A DNA stretch of 64,000 nucleotides from Mermis nigrescens (lineage: Eukaryota > Nematoda > Enoplea > Mermithida > Mermithidae): positions 6,073,886 to 6,137,885 of the forward strand of contig JAVLUZ010000340.1 of the NCBI GenBank assembly GCA_036768485.1, read 5' to 3'. This document shows, one piece after another, positions 33,837 to 45,600 of this stretch; position 1 is the first letter of the stretch, and each line of letters opens with the position of its first letter. The notes beneath the pieces were generated by a model. The model ran no database searches and was not told the origin of the DNA. It worked only from the letters and a program-made list of their open reading frames with translations. A program made the translations under genes and the position numbers.

Positions 33837-34884
33837 CTAAGCCCAAGATGATTATGTTTTCGGCAAAAAAAAATTAAAATTTGAAATGGTTTTTATTATT
33901 TTTATTGCATTTTTCGTTTTTTTTCCGAAAAATTTCCGACCAACAATACTGAAAAACTCAATTTTCAATCCGTTTTAATCGGATTTTACAGAAATGTTCT
34001 TTCTAAAAAGCACTCGTTATGTAAATTGTCTCAGAGACACATAATTTCATACTCTTTCTTTTCCTTCTTATTTTCATTCTATTTTCCATTTATTGTTCTT
34101 TAAGCCACTACGAATGTATACTCCGTATGTAAACAAGCAACAGGGAGATCAAATATCCCGCCCAGTGTTACCCACCCTAAGAAGGCTAAGATTTTCTTAC
34201 CTCTCCCATTTTGGCAAAATTTACGTTTCAGGCAAATTGTACTTTTTTTATACCATTTTTGGCCAAAAAATTGGTTATTTACCCCTTCTAAAAATTTCAA
34301 AACTACACTACTTCCTCTCTAAATCTTATGCTGTTGCATGTATGCCCCTCCCCAAAGGGTCCGCTATCTCTTGCCAAAATTCTAGGCCGTTATTATCATC
34401 ATAATCTCTCCACTTCGCATTTCTCGACGTTTAAATATGTAATTTTAGGGCAATTATGCATAATAATGGTAAAACTTTTCACCCAAAGAAAGTTTTCACG
34501 CCACACCCCCCCCAGAATTAGCGATTTTGCAGAAGTTTCCGAAAAATTCGTAAAAAAGGTGGTTTTAAGCATTTTGGCCAAGTACATATTTGCTCAAAAG
34601 TATCAAATTTTCGGCGTTTCGCGTCGTATACCAATTTTTTACTATATTTACTGCAATTAAATCGATTTTTTAGTTTTTACGAAATCTGTTTACGCTTTTA
34701 TTTAAGCTTCCAAATGATAAAGCATCGTTAGAAACGCACAAAAACTAACGTTTTTGAAGCGTATCCACCATTTTTTGGCACAAAACAGACACTTTAAATT
34801 TTAATCCCCCTGCATTCCCATGGTACATTTACACGTCTTGTAATTATCCAGATTGAAAATAAAACGACGTAATTTTCATTTAAC

Positions 34885-35091
34885 CTAGATTCAGGGGTAT
34901 CTTCAGCTTCTGAATCATGAGTGAACGACGCCCATTCGGTGTCTGCGTTTTTATCGATCGATGATCGGTCGATTTGAGTCACGTGATTGGATAGTTTTGC
35001 GGTGTCACGTGCTGCTAGGCGTGCGATTGGCTGTTCGACTGCACATGCTAATGAACTGGTGGGAATTGATTTGGACGACTTATTATCGTTG
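34885..35091 (-). CDS. REPS1: REPS1-like gene, upstream linker exon
   Basis: Minus strand, open for 68 codons, ending at donor TCTAG|GTTAAAT (34879-34884) in phase 2, which joins exon 33534-33836 in frame. The peptide is hydrophilic: NDNKSSKSIPTSSLACAVEQ, then a stretch ending THDSEAEDTPES. It fits the Ser/Thr-rich linker between EH domains of REPS, but carries no domain of its own. The acceptor is uncertain: ACTCAAACAAG at 35092 has a good pyrimidine tract, while TTTTAAG at 35120 would add about nine codons. Further 5' exons were not found to the right. Confidence 0.5.
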
Positions 35092-35715
35092 CTTGTTTGA
35101 GTGGGATAAGAGAGCTTCGCTTAAAACATAAATTTGTCTAATCATAAATTTAGCACATTGCTCTTTTTTTAAATTTTTCATATTTTTTATTTCTGATATT
35201 TTTGACGTATTTTTTAATATTTATCATGTTTTACTTTTTTAAATAATTATTGATTTCTTGATTTTTCTGTATTTCTTTCCACTATTCAGAAATAAGCACT
35301 TCCTCTTGCCTCAAAATACTAGCATTTTTGACAGCATTTTCTTCTAATGCCAGGTAAACTTGATAGGCTTTTGTAACAAAATTTCGAGCACAGTACAAAG
35401 TAAACTCGATCTGCACGTTAGGCACAGCAATGCAGTTAATAATTATGTGTCAATTTTTGATGTAAAACAGAAAAAATATCAAGAATCAAGAAGAATAATT
35501 ATTTAATTAATCATTCATTCATTAGAGAGTTATGAACATAAACTCGTGCGCCTTTTTACCCCTAAATTGACACGTTTAGTAAATCAGTAATATTGATGGT
35601 TTAAACGTCAGAATTGTTTTATTTCAGTATTAAATAAGGTAGAAATTTTATATTAGAAAAATCAACATAATTTCAAGTTGGAAGCGCATCTGACATTAAG
35701 AGCTGACGTCTAAGC
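35092..35715. other. No gene seen
   Basis: AT-rich sequence, probably intron or 5' flank of the REPS1-like gene. Confidence 0.4.
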
Positions 35716-35723
35716 CTATCTAC

Positions 35724-35960
35724 CATACAAGGTGAGCGGCACCAAAATTCTGGGAGTGCGAGTTTTCAAGGATCAAAATGGCCTTAAAATGGTGGCATGG
35801 CGAAAAAACACCATTTTATCAAGCAAAGCATCAAAAAATTGCGAAAAAAACAAAAAATTTCAAAAATAGAATTCTGGGGGGAGTATTTTGGTTTCTGGGG
35901 GAGGGGTATTTTGGTTTCTCAGGGGTGTATAACCCCCAAAGCTACCCACGCCCAGGTAAG
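35724..35960 (+). mobile_element. R1 hAT-type MITE, copy 12
   Basis: CATACAAGGTGAGCGGC at the left end and CGCCCAGGTAAG at the right. Exact octamer CTATCTAC (35716-35723, 35961-35968). Confidence 0.9.
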
Positions 35961-36636
35961 CTATCTACTATCTACCACTAATTTGGTGCTGCATAAATGA
36001 ATTGGTAGGCTGCAATTGTTGTGCATTGTCCACTGATATGTCCATACGAGTGGTCGCTGCGGCAGTAGAATAATGTACAGTTTGGGCCATAGATTGAAAG
36101 CTAAGACGTTAAGCAATAAACTAAAAAGCATGGGACGCAATTATAAGTTTAATAGCGGAAAAATAGACTAGTCATGTAGATAAAAACTTATGACAAATTG
36201 GAGGGGGATAGGAATGCCGCAAATACGTACAAATAAATTAAGATATCTACCAGTGATCGTACGGGGTCAGATTTTCACCCCGGTCGGGGACGGGGTTGGG
36301 GATGGAAAACCCAGGTTTTCGGGGTCGGGGTTTAAGATTAACAGTTAACATTGCATGATTTCATACCAATTTAAAAAGGATAAAAATGATACCTTAACTT
36401 GTTTGTAGAGCATACTAATAAAGCTGGTTATGTTCAACATTTTATTTTCATTCCAAGTTCAAACATGGTTTTAGCAATTAAGCATTCTTTTCAACTTTAA
36501 TCACTAATCGCTCTCGCAATTAAGTAGTGAATAAATTTTCAATTCAGTCTGAAATATTAATTAATTTAAGCCAGCAGACAGAACAAAGTTATTATAAGAA
36601 TCAAATGGAGGCTAACGCGGAGATAGATGGAGGCTG

Positions 36637-37521
36637 AAGGCGCATTCATACTTCGTCCGACTCCGTCCGATTTGGTGTCGGAATGCGAAAATTGACAAAT
36701 CCGCTCCGACATGAGTCCGACATTATCCGACATCATGCGACACGCGTCCGACTTTTCATTGCGCATGACGTCATAATCTGTGCTGCAATGCGTCTTTTTG
36801 TCAGAACGGACAAGTTGAGTTGGTTTCAACTTTCGTCCGTCCGACACCCATGAAATGTAAAGTACAGCGTATAGGAAGATTGGCGCGCAGTCAATTCATT
36901 TAATTTCATTTCTCTATAAACGTATTTTCATGCGTCGAAACTAATTTTTATTGATTGAAGTATGGTTTAAGAAGATATATCCAGGATTTTGAACAGGAGG
37001 AATTCAGAAAAATTTCGTAAAATTTAAAAAATTCACTTTAATATTGTATTACGTTAAAATATTTACAGCATGGTCCGTATCTTGATCCTAATTTATCCGG
37101 TAAATAAGTTTAAATAAATTGGCGCATGAAACGAACTTTGATACTTTCAGCATTTAATTTTTATTTAATACATGAAAAAATAGTAAAAGGCAGCAGCATT
37201 TTTAACCTCCTTCCTCCCACCGGTGACGCTACTGAAGATTGAAGTAAAATTTTTTAACGTCAATTCAGTTGAAACTTGCAAGAAAAAGTGGCATCAATGT
37301 TTGTTGCGGTTAAAATATTGATTTTTTGTCGGAAGAAGCCGGATGAAGTATGAATGAAAGTCGGATCCGATGTCCGATGCGACGCTGCACGGCACCGCAT
37401 GCCGCATCCTGTCGGACGCGTGTCGGACAGAGCCGCATGCGGCTCTGTCCGACCAGAGTCCGACAGGATGCGACATGCGGTGTCGCGCGACGTCGGATCG
37501 GACGAAGTATGAATGAGCCTT
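36637..37521. mobile_element. TIR element with GTCCGAC words and a long central palindrome
   Basis: Ends AAGGCGCATTCATACTTCGT and, inverted, AAGGCTCATTCATACTTCGT, followed on both sides by repeated CGTCCGA/GTCGGA words. Near the right end a perfect 32-bp palindrome (37422-37453, centred on GCCGCATGCGGC) extends with mismatches to about 45 bp on either side. Transposon class is unknown; no clear target duplication. Confidence 0.65.
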
Positions 37522-37599
37522 AACGCATAAATTATAAGAAATCCATAGTGTATTTTTACGAATGACAAAATGCAGAGCATTTTGGCACACTTTAAGGTG

Positions 37600-38880
37600 A
37601 TAAATATGCGAACATGTATGCATAGTGCTGGCCTCTAAAAGAACCAGTCGATTTGCAAGCTGGAAAAACCCACCCTTTTTTCCATAACCAAAAGGAGATG
37701 TCTGATGATATTATACTGGCAAACAAACTATGTTGTAGGGATTTCAACTGACCCTTGATCTCTTTCCGGATCATCCAGAAACTTGAGATATAAATTTGTC
37801 AAAAAGTTCAAAGAAATTGCCGTTTTTATGATTTTTTTAAAGCATTTTTGAGGGTCAGTATTTCTACCCGTATTCATATTTTCTGGAATCTTTTATGTTT
37901 TCACGGTAGACTCCCTTGCAGACTAATGTAAGAAAAAACTTAGTTGTCCCATGTCATCCACATAGCTACAGTATACCTTCAGAGTCAAACCTGAAAAAAC
38001 CACTTGTAACCTAAAAAAACCAGCGCCGATTTTAACAAAACTTAGCAGGAATGTGCCTCGTAGCACCTTTCATGATGCCTGATATTTACTTTTTACATAA
38101 AATGGGAATCACCCCTAAAACCGCCAGAAAAGTTCGATTGTAACCTAGAAAAACCACTGTAACCTGAAAAAAGACCAATGCTAAGTATACCTTGCCATGG
38201 CAACAAAATTACTTTTCATCAAGTTGCATAATTTTGCAAAGATTTCTCGCAGAGGATGTAAAAGAGACTTACCTAGAGTTGTTTTTATCACTTGAAGACT
38301 TTATTTGTGAAATTTAAAGAACTTTCAATAAAATTCAGAAAAAATTATTGATTTTTATTGGAAAAAATGAATTTTTTCAAAAATATGATCATGTTAGGTC
38401 AGCTAACTAATTTACGCTGCAAATCACGCACTTCGCATAGCATTTTGGGAGTGATTTTTTTAGTTCCGATGGTTTTTTACCTCCCAGCGGAATTTGCTGC
38501 CTTTTTTATTTTTGACTTTGATCGATTTTTTCTCCAAGACTAAAGGTATCTATGAAATCGAGTAAATGGCGAAAGATGGAGCATCGACGGGATATTGCTC
38601 TGATTATATATGTTTCTAGACTGGGGTGCTTGCACAATGAATATATGCAAAAAACATGAAGCGTGGTTATTTTTACAGGCCATGACTATAAGTGTTAACA
38701 ACATGGCGACTAGGCATACATTTTATGAAATATCGCGAGTGTCAAGTTTAACATATTCATTATGCTCGTGAATGAATCATCCTTGTTTGGTGTTTGCCAA
38801 ATTTATTTGCTATTTATTATTCTCCTATGTAACAAAAAATTAAATGCTATATTTCACCCTCGAAAAAAGGTTCAACCCCA
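37600..38880. other. Interior of element D, no gene
   Basis: Includes several AAAAAACCA-type near-repeats (CCTGAAAAAACCACTTGTAACC, CCTAGAAAAACCACTGTAACC at 37990-38170). No transposase motif found. Confidence 0.4.
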
Positions 38881-40749
38881 AGCCGAAAAATCTTGCCCCC
38901 GGTTGGGGTCGGGTTTAGGCCGGGTTTTTTCAGGGTCGGGGTCCCCGTACGATCACTGATACCTACCTAATTAAGCATCAGCAACTTCTAGATTCATCAT
39001 CAGTGCGAAATTTCTTACTATCAAAATTCTTCTATTTCTGAATAATGCCTAGTCAGACAGTTTATGCAGCTAAGATCTGATTACTGCAGTACGTAAATTA
39101 AGGTCGAGAAATAAGTAGCTACTGTAGACATTTAATTTTCGTCATTGTGCAAGTATTCAAGCGAAGAAAAAACCTTTAAAAATCTTTGATCGACGTTAGC
39201 AAACCTACCGAAATCGGAATTAGTCCATTTATATATTTGTCATTTTAGGTTTGTAGAAAGAATTTTGCAATAAAAATCTTAAAACCTCAAAAATTCTCTA
39301 AAACCTCAACCATTTATGGAAACCTTGACAAAAACCTGTAAAAGTAGAAACATCATACAAAAAAAGCGCAAAATTTGAGGTACACAAAATCCAACGATTG
39401 GCAATATCGCTTTTTCCACTTGTAGGTCTATTTTTGTTAACCGAAAATAAGAAAAATTTTTGGGCTTGGTTGGCAATTGCGGAAAATTTTTGTAATGCAA
39501 AGATGCGTTTTAGAGAAGTTTTAAAATTTCGAAATTTCCCACCGCTTCGCGCCGAATTGATTTAATTTTATTACTTATTAGGGATGGACCGGATGCACGG
39601 ACCCGGACCCGGCGCTACCCGGCAATTTTCCAGGACCCGGAACTGACCCGAAATTTTGAAAGATGAAGACCATGGCCCGAAATTTGAAGTTGAAGGAAAC
39701 GGACCCGATTTTCTTAAATTTTCTAAACCCCTGTCAAATACTTTTTGCATTTAATAGAAAAGTCATAAGTTTAAAAGATAATTATTTTAGTGCGCGCAGT
39801 TTTTCGAGTTCCTAAAATGTCGTTATGTTGTCCTGTTAAGTGGTATGACTCATTAGATTTAAAAGCTTATGGGGTTTGCATCTGTATAATTTTTGAATGA
39901 CTCAATTAAGTTCATGTGGAAGTTTACAAACACTAATGATGCTAACATATTCAGAAGAATAATTAAGAAAATAATGAAATACTAACATAATCCCCAGCAC
40001 ACATGCACATAGGGGGTGAGGGGGGTAATACCCCTGAGGGGTCAGCTAGACCGGTACTGTCCGGCGATTTTGAACAAACAGGTCTTGTCCTGCATCATTT
40101 TTGACATCAAAATCAGTAAAAATGTCGAAATTTTTCCGGCGCTTCACGCCAGATTAGTACTTTTAAGTACTTTTTACTCAAAAAAGCGTCCAAAATTGAT
40201 AAATTTTTGCATTTTTTAGTGTTAAAAGTGATATAATGCAGTCAAAATGGACTAAAAATGCTTTTGAAATGTGTTATTAACACGAAAAAACGTTTTATAG
40301 ACTATTTTGACCATTTTGATCATTAAAACAGCAAAAAATCGTGAACGTTAAATTTACTGTTTTAGATTTTTGGCATTTCACCCCCCACCCCTGCCGACCC
40401 TGACCTTGTGCACCTATGATCCCCAAAAAAACAGTTGAATTTTTGGAGCTTTGCATCATTAATTCGATAGAAATGACAATCTAATACATACCTATTTTAT
40501 TCTTTCCCAAAGTTTTCGTGAGATAAATTCTTTTACATTTCTTATTTCCAGAAAGATAGGATAAAAGCGTCAAAAATTATCGGCACTTCGCATCAGATCT
40601 AATTATTATGTATATTATGTCCTCCAGAAACACGCGAAATCGAGCTCAATTTAAAAAAATTGTTGACATTTTCCAGCAAATCGTACCATATATAATATGC
40701 TGCATAGCTTATTTTCAGAAAACTACAATTGAGTTTGAAGGGATACGTG

Positions 40750-41556
40750 CATACATGATCTTGGAAGGAGGGGTTTCACCCCCAAACATTTTCCCTTCAC
40801 CTTGGAAATTTTTTCACCCCCCCCCACAATTAAAACTTTTTCGAAAAGTTTCCAAAAATTTCCTAAAACTTCGTAGAAAATATGCTTTTTAAGCGTGTTT
40901 AGCTACTCGTACAGTGGTCGCCATGAAAGATGACGCGCCATCACCCTCAGAATTATAATAAATGGTGCGTCACGCATTGCGTCCATCATGCGCCATCATC
41001 TCTTTTTTCTATTCAGCGCCATTAACCTCCATCATCCTGTTAATCTGGCGATGCGGACGGCGCAATTTAGCTATTAATAGCACCAACAATAAGGAAGCGC
41101 GCCAGCATTCACGTGCGCGCTTCCTTGTTGGCGCTATTAATAGCCAAATTGCGCCATCCACATCGCCAGATTAACAGGATGATGGAGGTTAATGGCGCTG
41201 AATAAAAAGAGATGATGGCGCATGATGGACGTAACACGGCGCTCGCTACGCACCATCCATTATAATTCTGAGGGTGATGGCGCGTCATCTTTCATGGCGA
41301 CCACTGTATATATTTGTTCAAAAGTGACAACTTTTCGGCGTTTCGCGCCATAGATATTCATGTTTTAGACTAGATTTTTTTCAATTTGTTGAAATTTATA
41401 TTTTTTCGGAATTTTTGAATTTTTTATGCTCTAGAAAGATAGAGCATTGTCAGAAACGCCGGAAAACGACGTTTTCCACGGGTACCAACCATTTTTAAGC
41501 CCAAAAAGGCACTTTAAAATTTCACCCACCCAGAATTCTTATGTTGTGCACGTCTG
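40750..41556 (+). mobile_element. R2 non-autonomous hAT-type element, copy 2, split by a MITE
   Basis: CATACATGATCTTGG at the left end and TGTGCACGTCTG at the right. Exact octamer GATACGTG (40742-40749, 41557-41564). Interrupted by the TA-flanked MITE at 40912-41306; without it the element would be about 410 bp, like the other R2 copies. Confidence 0.88.
40912..41306. mobile_element. Tc1/mariner-like foldback MITE nested in R2
   Basis: Ends CAGTGGTCGCCATGAAAG and its inverse, with TA on both sides (40910-40911, 41307-41308). Arms of about 180 bp are nearly complementary; ATGGCGC words recur inside. The termini resemble those of 30730-31188 (CAGTGSTSGCCATGAAA). Confidence 0.9.
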
Positions 41557-42638
41557 GATACGTGTCATCAGAAATTTTAGGCGCGTCGCATCAGAAATAC
41601 TTCCTTAAAAACTTATGTATTTGGAGAGTGACAGAATGTATCTTAAAAAATTTTGAATGTTAAAAGAATTTCGGCGCTTTGCGCCAGCTTTTATAATATG
41701 TAAGTTTTTTGCATTTTTATCCTCTTAAGGCTGAGAAATTGAGTTTAAATTGGTAAAATTCGCATAAATTTTGCCGTATCACTAACTTTTTATAGGTTTA
41801 TCACATGGCCACAAGCTACAAAACTTATCCAAAAAGGCAAAACATGTCGAAAATTGTCTTTTTATCACGTAAGTCACGTACTAATGCATATGTTTCTCAA
41901 TTTCGGCAATCGCCCCAAACTTTTTAAAACTGGCTTGCTCGTCAGTCTTTAATATATCTGGTTAGAATAAACTTCTTTCTGCATATAAATATAATGTAAC
42001 TACAAGTTTTAGAATGGTAGCTTAGCAGGGCAGGGCCGTATTCAGGGGGCCGCCCCTTCCACACTGGAATGGAGGAAAAATGTGTTTTTTTCCAAGGGTC
42101 CTGCAAAAGAAAAAAATAGAAAATTGGCGAAGAAAATTTCAGAACAAAATCAATTCTTGCTTAAATAGTGCACAAGGATACAAAAAAAGCCAAAAAACAG
42201 GTCATTTAGCGGCCCCCGTCCGTTTGAATGGGTTATTTTAGATGAAAAAATTTTTCGGATCCCCTTGACCAAAATCCAAGCTACGCCTATGACCCGCACC
42301 CCTTACCCCATGGCCTGAGGTGTTCTGCATTCTGCTGAACCGACCCGCGAGTCGGGTTGTCGGGTCCCGACTTTTCATCTCTAAGCCAAGCCCAAAATTT
42401 TTTGGCACTCATTTACTTTAATCCCTATCGAATTTTTTATGGCTTTAAATTTTGATGTCCGGGGCTTTAATATTGAGTCAACGTGGCAAAAAGCGAAGCA
42501 GAAGCATCAAGCAAGGTATGGTACGCACCATTCATTGTTTGATACAGATCTCGCAGAATATATGTAGAGACAGATTTTTAAGCACAATGCTTTTCACCAC
42601 TTATGGCACCAATGTGAATGCACATAACTAAGTCTAAG

Positions 42639-43062
42639 CATACATGATCTTGGGGAGTGGGGTTTGGAGGGGGGTTTCATCCCCGCAGAATCATTCTTCA
42701 GCCCCCCCCCCTGCAAAAAATTTTTCACCCCCCAGAATTGGCGATTTTTCAAAAGTTTCCTAAACTTACCTGAAAATTGGTTAAAAAAAGTGTCCTTTTA
42801 AGGGTTTTTGGCTATCTATTTGCTCAAAATCGCCAAATTTTTGGCACTTCGCGCCATATATTCATGTTTTAAGCGATATATTGGTCAGTTTATTCGACTT
42901 TTTTCGGAATTTTTTTCATGATTCCATGCTATAGAAGGATAGAGTATTGTCAGAAACGTTAAAAAACGATGTTTTTTAACTCGTACCGGCCATTTTTGGG
43001 CCCAAAAAAGGCACTTTAGGTTTTCACCCCCCCCCCCAGAATTCCCATACTGTGCATGTATG
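42639..43062 (+). mobile_element. R2 non-autonomous hAT-type element, copy 3
   Basis: CATACATGATCTTGGGG at the left end and GTGCATGTATG at the right. Octamers AGTCTAAG and AGCCTAAG differ at one base. Contains TTTTTGGCACTTCGCGCC. Confidence 0.85.
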
Positions 43063-43829
43063 AGCCTAAGCCTTTGCGTGTGCTAATAACACAGCAGTCG
43101 GAGATAGTAGTACATTTTGTAGATAATAGTAGATTAATGTTAAAAAGATAGAAAAAATTCGATCGGTGCAAAACTCCACAAGTGCCCAAATAATAACAGC
43201 CACGTACTCACCGATTTTTCCCATTTTTTGATCTACTTGTCAACCAAAATTTTCAAATGGAAAAAATTTTTGGGCTTGGTTGGCATTTGTGGAAAAATTT
43301 TGTAACGTTAGAATGCGTTTTAGAGAGGTAAAATTTGAAAAATTTTCTGGCGCTTTGCAGCAAATTGATTTAAGTAATTCTTGCAGGTTATTAATCTTTA
43401 AGCCGCACCACGCCAATTGCAGCATTTTTTTAATCGACAATCTGGTCTAGAATTTCAATTGAAAATCCTTATCTTCTGCACGGATTGGTTAGTTTTTGTG
43501 ATGCAAAAATGCGTTTTAGAGAGCTAAAATTTCAAAATTTTCTGGCGCTTCACGCCATTTGATAAATTATAGGTAATTTTTTTCTAATATGATTCTTTCT
43601 CCATTTTCCCAAAAACACTGTTTAGAAAAGTTAAAAATAGGGCTTTTGCATAAAATTTTTTTTTCAAAATTAAAGAAAAAATAAACTTTTTTCCTCGAAA
43701 GATACAAAAAATTATGTGAACCCCTCCCAGAATTTTGGTGCTGTCCATATATGCTTGCGGTTACGCAGCTAATCCCCAGCAGGGTGTACACGATTCATGA
43801 TGGTTATTGATTTGGACTTTCCATGCATA
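43063..43829. other. No gene; repeat debris
   Basis: GGGCTTGGTTGGCATTTG (43270) and TTTCTGGCGCTTCACGCC (43540) recur elsewhere in the window, for example near 39460. No coding signal. Confidence 0.4.
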
Positions 43830-44332
43830 TCAAATTGGTGCCAGAGATGGTCTAAGCCTAAGGCACAATTGGGGCTAAAATTGCTCTGCTTGCTTTGCTC
43901 GCTCCGCAATTTCGGCCCCAATTGTCTCAGGCTTAGACCATCAGCTAGCACCAATGTGAATACACTTTCTAAGCCTAAGCCTAAGATGTTCGTATAAGCA
44001 AGCTTGGTGAGTTTTAGGCAAGTACCTATTAGGGATGTGCCAGTTAACCGGAACCGGAACCGGCTGGAACCAACCATTTTTTTGGAACCGGAAACGGAAC
44101 CGATGAATCGATTTTTTGATATTCTAAGAACCGGAACCGGACCGGAACCGATTTTTTGATTTTCTAAGAACCGGAACCGGAACCAATCTTTCTAAGAACC
44201 GGAACCGGAACCAATCTTTTTGGAGTCGGTTCTTGGTTTTTTAAAATTAGACTTTAAAATCAAACATCATATAATTTAGTGAAGACATGAAGCAGCAATT
44301 CAATCTTTTATTACCCAAAAGTTTACAGACCA

Positions 44333-45600
44333 AAACTTAGTATTGTTCTGGGTAGATTATATTTTAAAGATAACAGTCGTTCTGCTTTTTCGCCATGTAG
44401 CCTGTTTCTGAGAGGGTCGTAAATGATTCCAGCGCAACTGAACAGCTGTTCCGATGGAACGCTTGTAGCTGGCGCTGCAAGCAGGGGCGAATCTAAGGGG
44501 GCGGGGGCCGCCATCCCCATTTAAAAATATTTGGCGAGAATAACAATGGATATACAATTTGCCATTATTTTTTGGCCCTCAGTGACCATAATTTCTCAAA
44601 TTTTTCTGGCGCTACGCACGGGATGATATTTATTAATGACATTTATTTACTTTCTTGGCCACCTGAAAACCATTTTCTGTTCATGTAGATTTCAAAACAA
44701 TTTTAGCAGCAGAAACAGCTATTTTTTGCATAGTTTTCTTCTATTTTCAATTAAAAATTTCGATGTTTCGCATCAAATGCTATAAATACAGTAAATCAAG
44801 CTGTAAATCATGCTTCAAGATGTCTATCCTTTTCAGGATCGTCTTTGTACATGTACGAAGATTTTTGGAGAGACAAAAATTACAAAAAAGGTCTAAAATT
44901 CGCAGAAATCTAGGGCGCTTCGCGTTGAAATGACTGATTGTGTGCTCTAATTATCTTTAAAATGGCAGAAACTACATTTCTAAAGAAAAATGTCAAATTT
45001 TTAGGCGCTTTGCACCGTTTTAAGACAATTAGTAGTGACTTTTGCCCTTAGAGACCCATAAATTAGCTGAAATACACTACCAAAAGTCGAACAACTCTGA
45101 TTTTACCACACTAAAATCGCTACTGTACTATATTATAGTACCCAAAAATTTGTGTATACAAATGTACAAAGACTTTTGGGGATCATCTTTGTACATGTCA
45201 AGCGGACCTTGTACAAAAAACTGCTTCGCGCCAGAATTCTGATAAAGTCGAAGAATTTTAGTGATTTTTAGCACAAAATTGTCAAAAATTTTAAAATTTT
45301 AAGAGAAATATTGCGTCAAAAGTGATTTAATGTAAAAGTATACATTGTAAAACGCCGAAAAAACGCTGTTTCACGCGTGAAGGGCAAACTTTTGGACCTA
45401 TTTTCAACTATTTTTGGAAAAGTTGGGATACTGCTCCCTTAGGATCCCTTAGGAAAATCCTAGATTCGCCACTGGCTGCGAGATGCTGCTTAGCTATAAA
45501 CGCGAGAATCGGCAAATTCTTTGACTTCTCTTTCCACCATTTCAGTAGATCTTTGTCATGAATTAAGCATTTCGATTTCGTATAAGCCTCTAATTGAGAA
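44333..45600 (-). pseudogene. hAT transposase C-terminal domain of element F, split by R5
   Basis: Minus strand. The upstream half (about 45600-45475) reads LIHDKDLLKWWKEKSKNLPI then LAFIAKQHLAA. The downstream half (44481-44333) reads [18 protein letters not shown] then [20 protein letters not shown]. Together they follow the hATC order: W-W, [19 protein letters not shown], F(S)xAG, RNRL, a final LLxLKxNL. The break coincides with the R5 insertion and its duplicated octamer. No upstream catalytic region is legible. This identifies the GC-word elements as hAT beyond the duplication size. Confidence 0.85.
44482..45474 (+). mobile_element. R5 hAT-type element inserted in the element F transposase
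   Basis: CAGGGGCGAATCTAAGGGGG at the left end and TTAGGAAAATCCTAG..GCCACTG at the right. Octamers GCTGCAAG and GCTGCGAG differ at one base. Interior contains an R6-type block (44640-45230). Related to the 165-bp R5 at 20950-21114. Confidence 0.85.

Larger units (their letters stand above)
36251..38958. mobile_element. hAT element D (GGGGTC subterminal word)
   Basis: CAGTGATCGTACGGGGTCAG at the left and GTCCCCGTACGATCACTG at the right. Flanking octamers ATATCTAC and ATACCTAC differ at one base. GGGGTCGGGG/CCCCGG words are repeated near both ends. No transposase read. Another inverted-repeat element (36637-37521) lies inside. Confidence 0.88.
39579..42383. mobile_element. Probable hAT element E (GGACCC subterminal word)
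   Basis: Left TAGGGATGGACCGG followed by GGACCC words; right GGGTCGG..GGGTCCCGACTTTTCATCTCTA. Ends are roughly inverted, but the flanks (TTACTTAT, AGCCAAGC) are not a duplication, so the two ends may belong to different copies. Inside are R2 copy 2 with its nested MITE and an R4-like piece (about 42010-42290). Confidence 0.5.
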
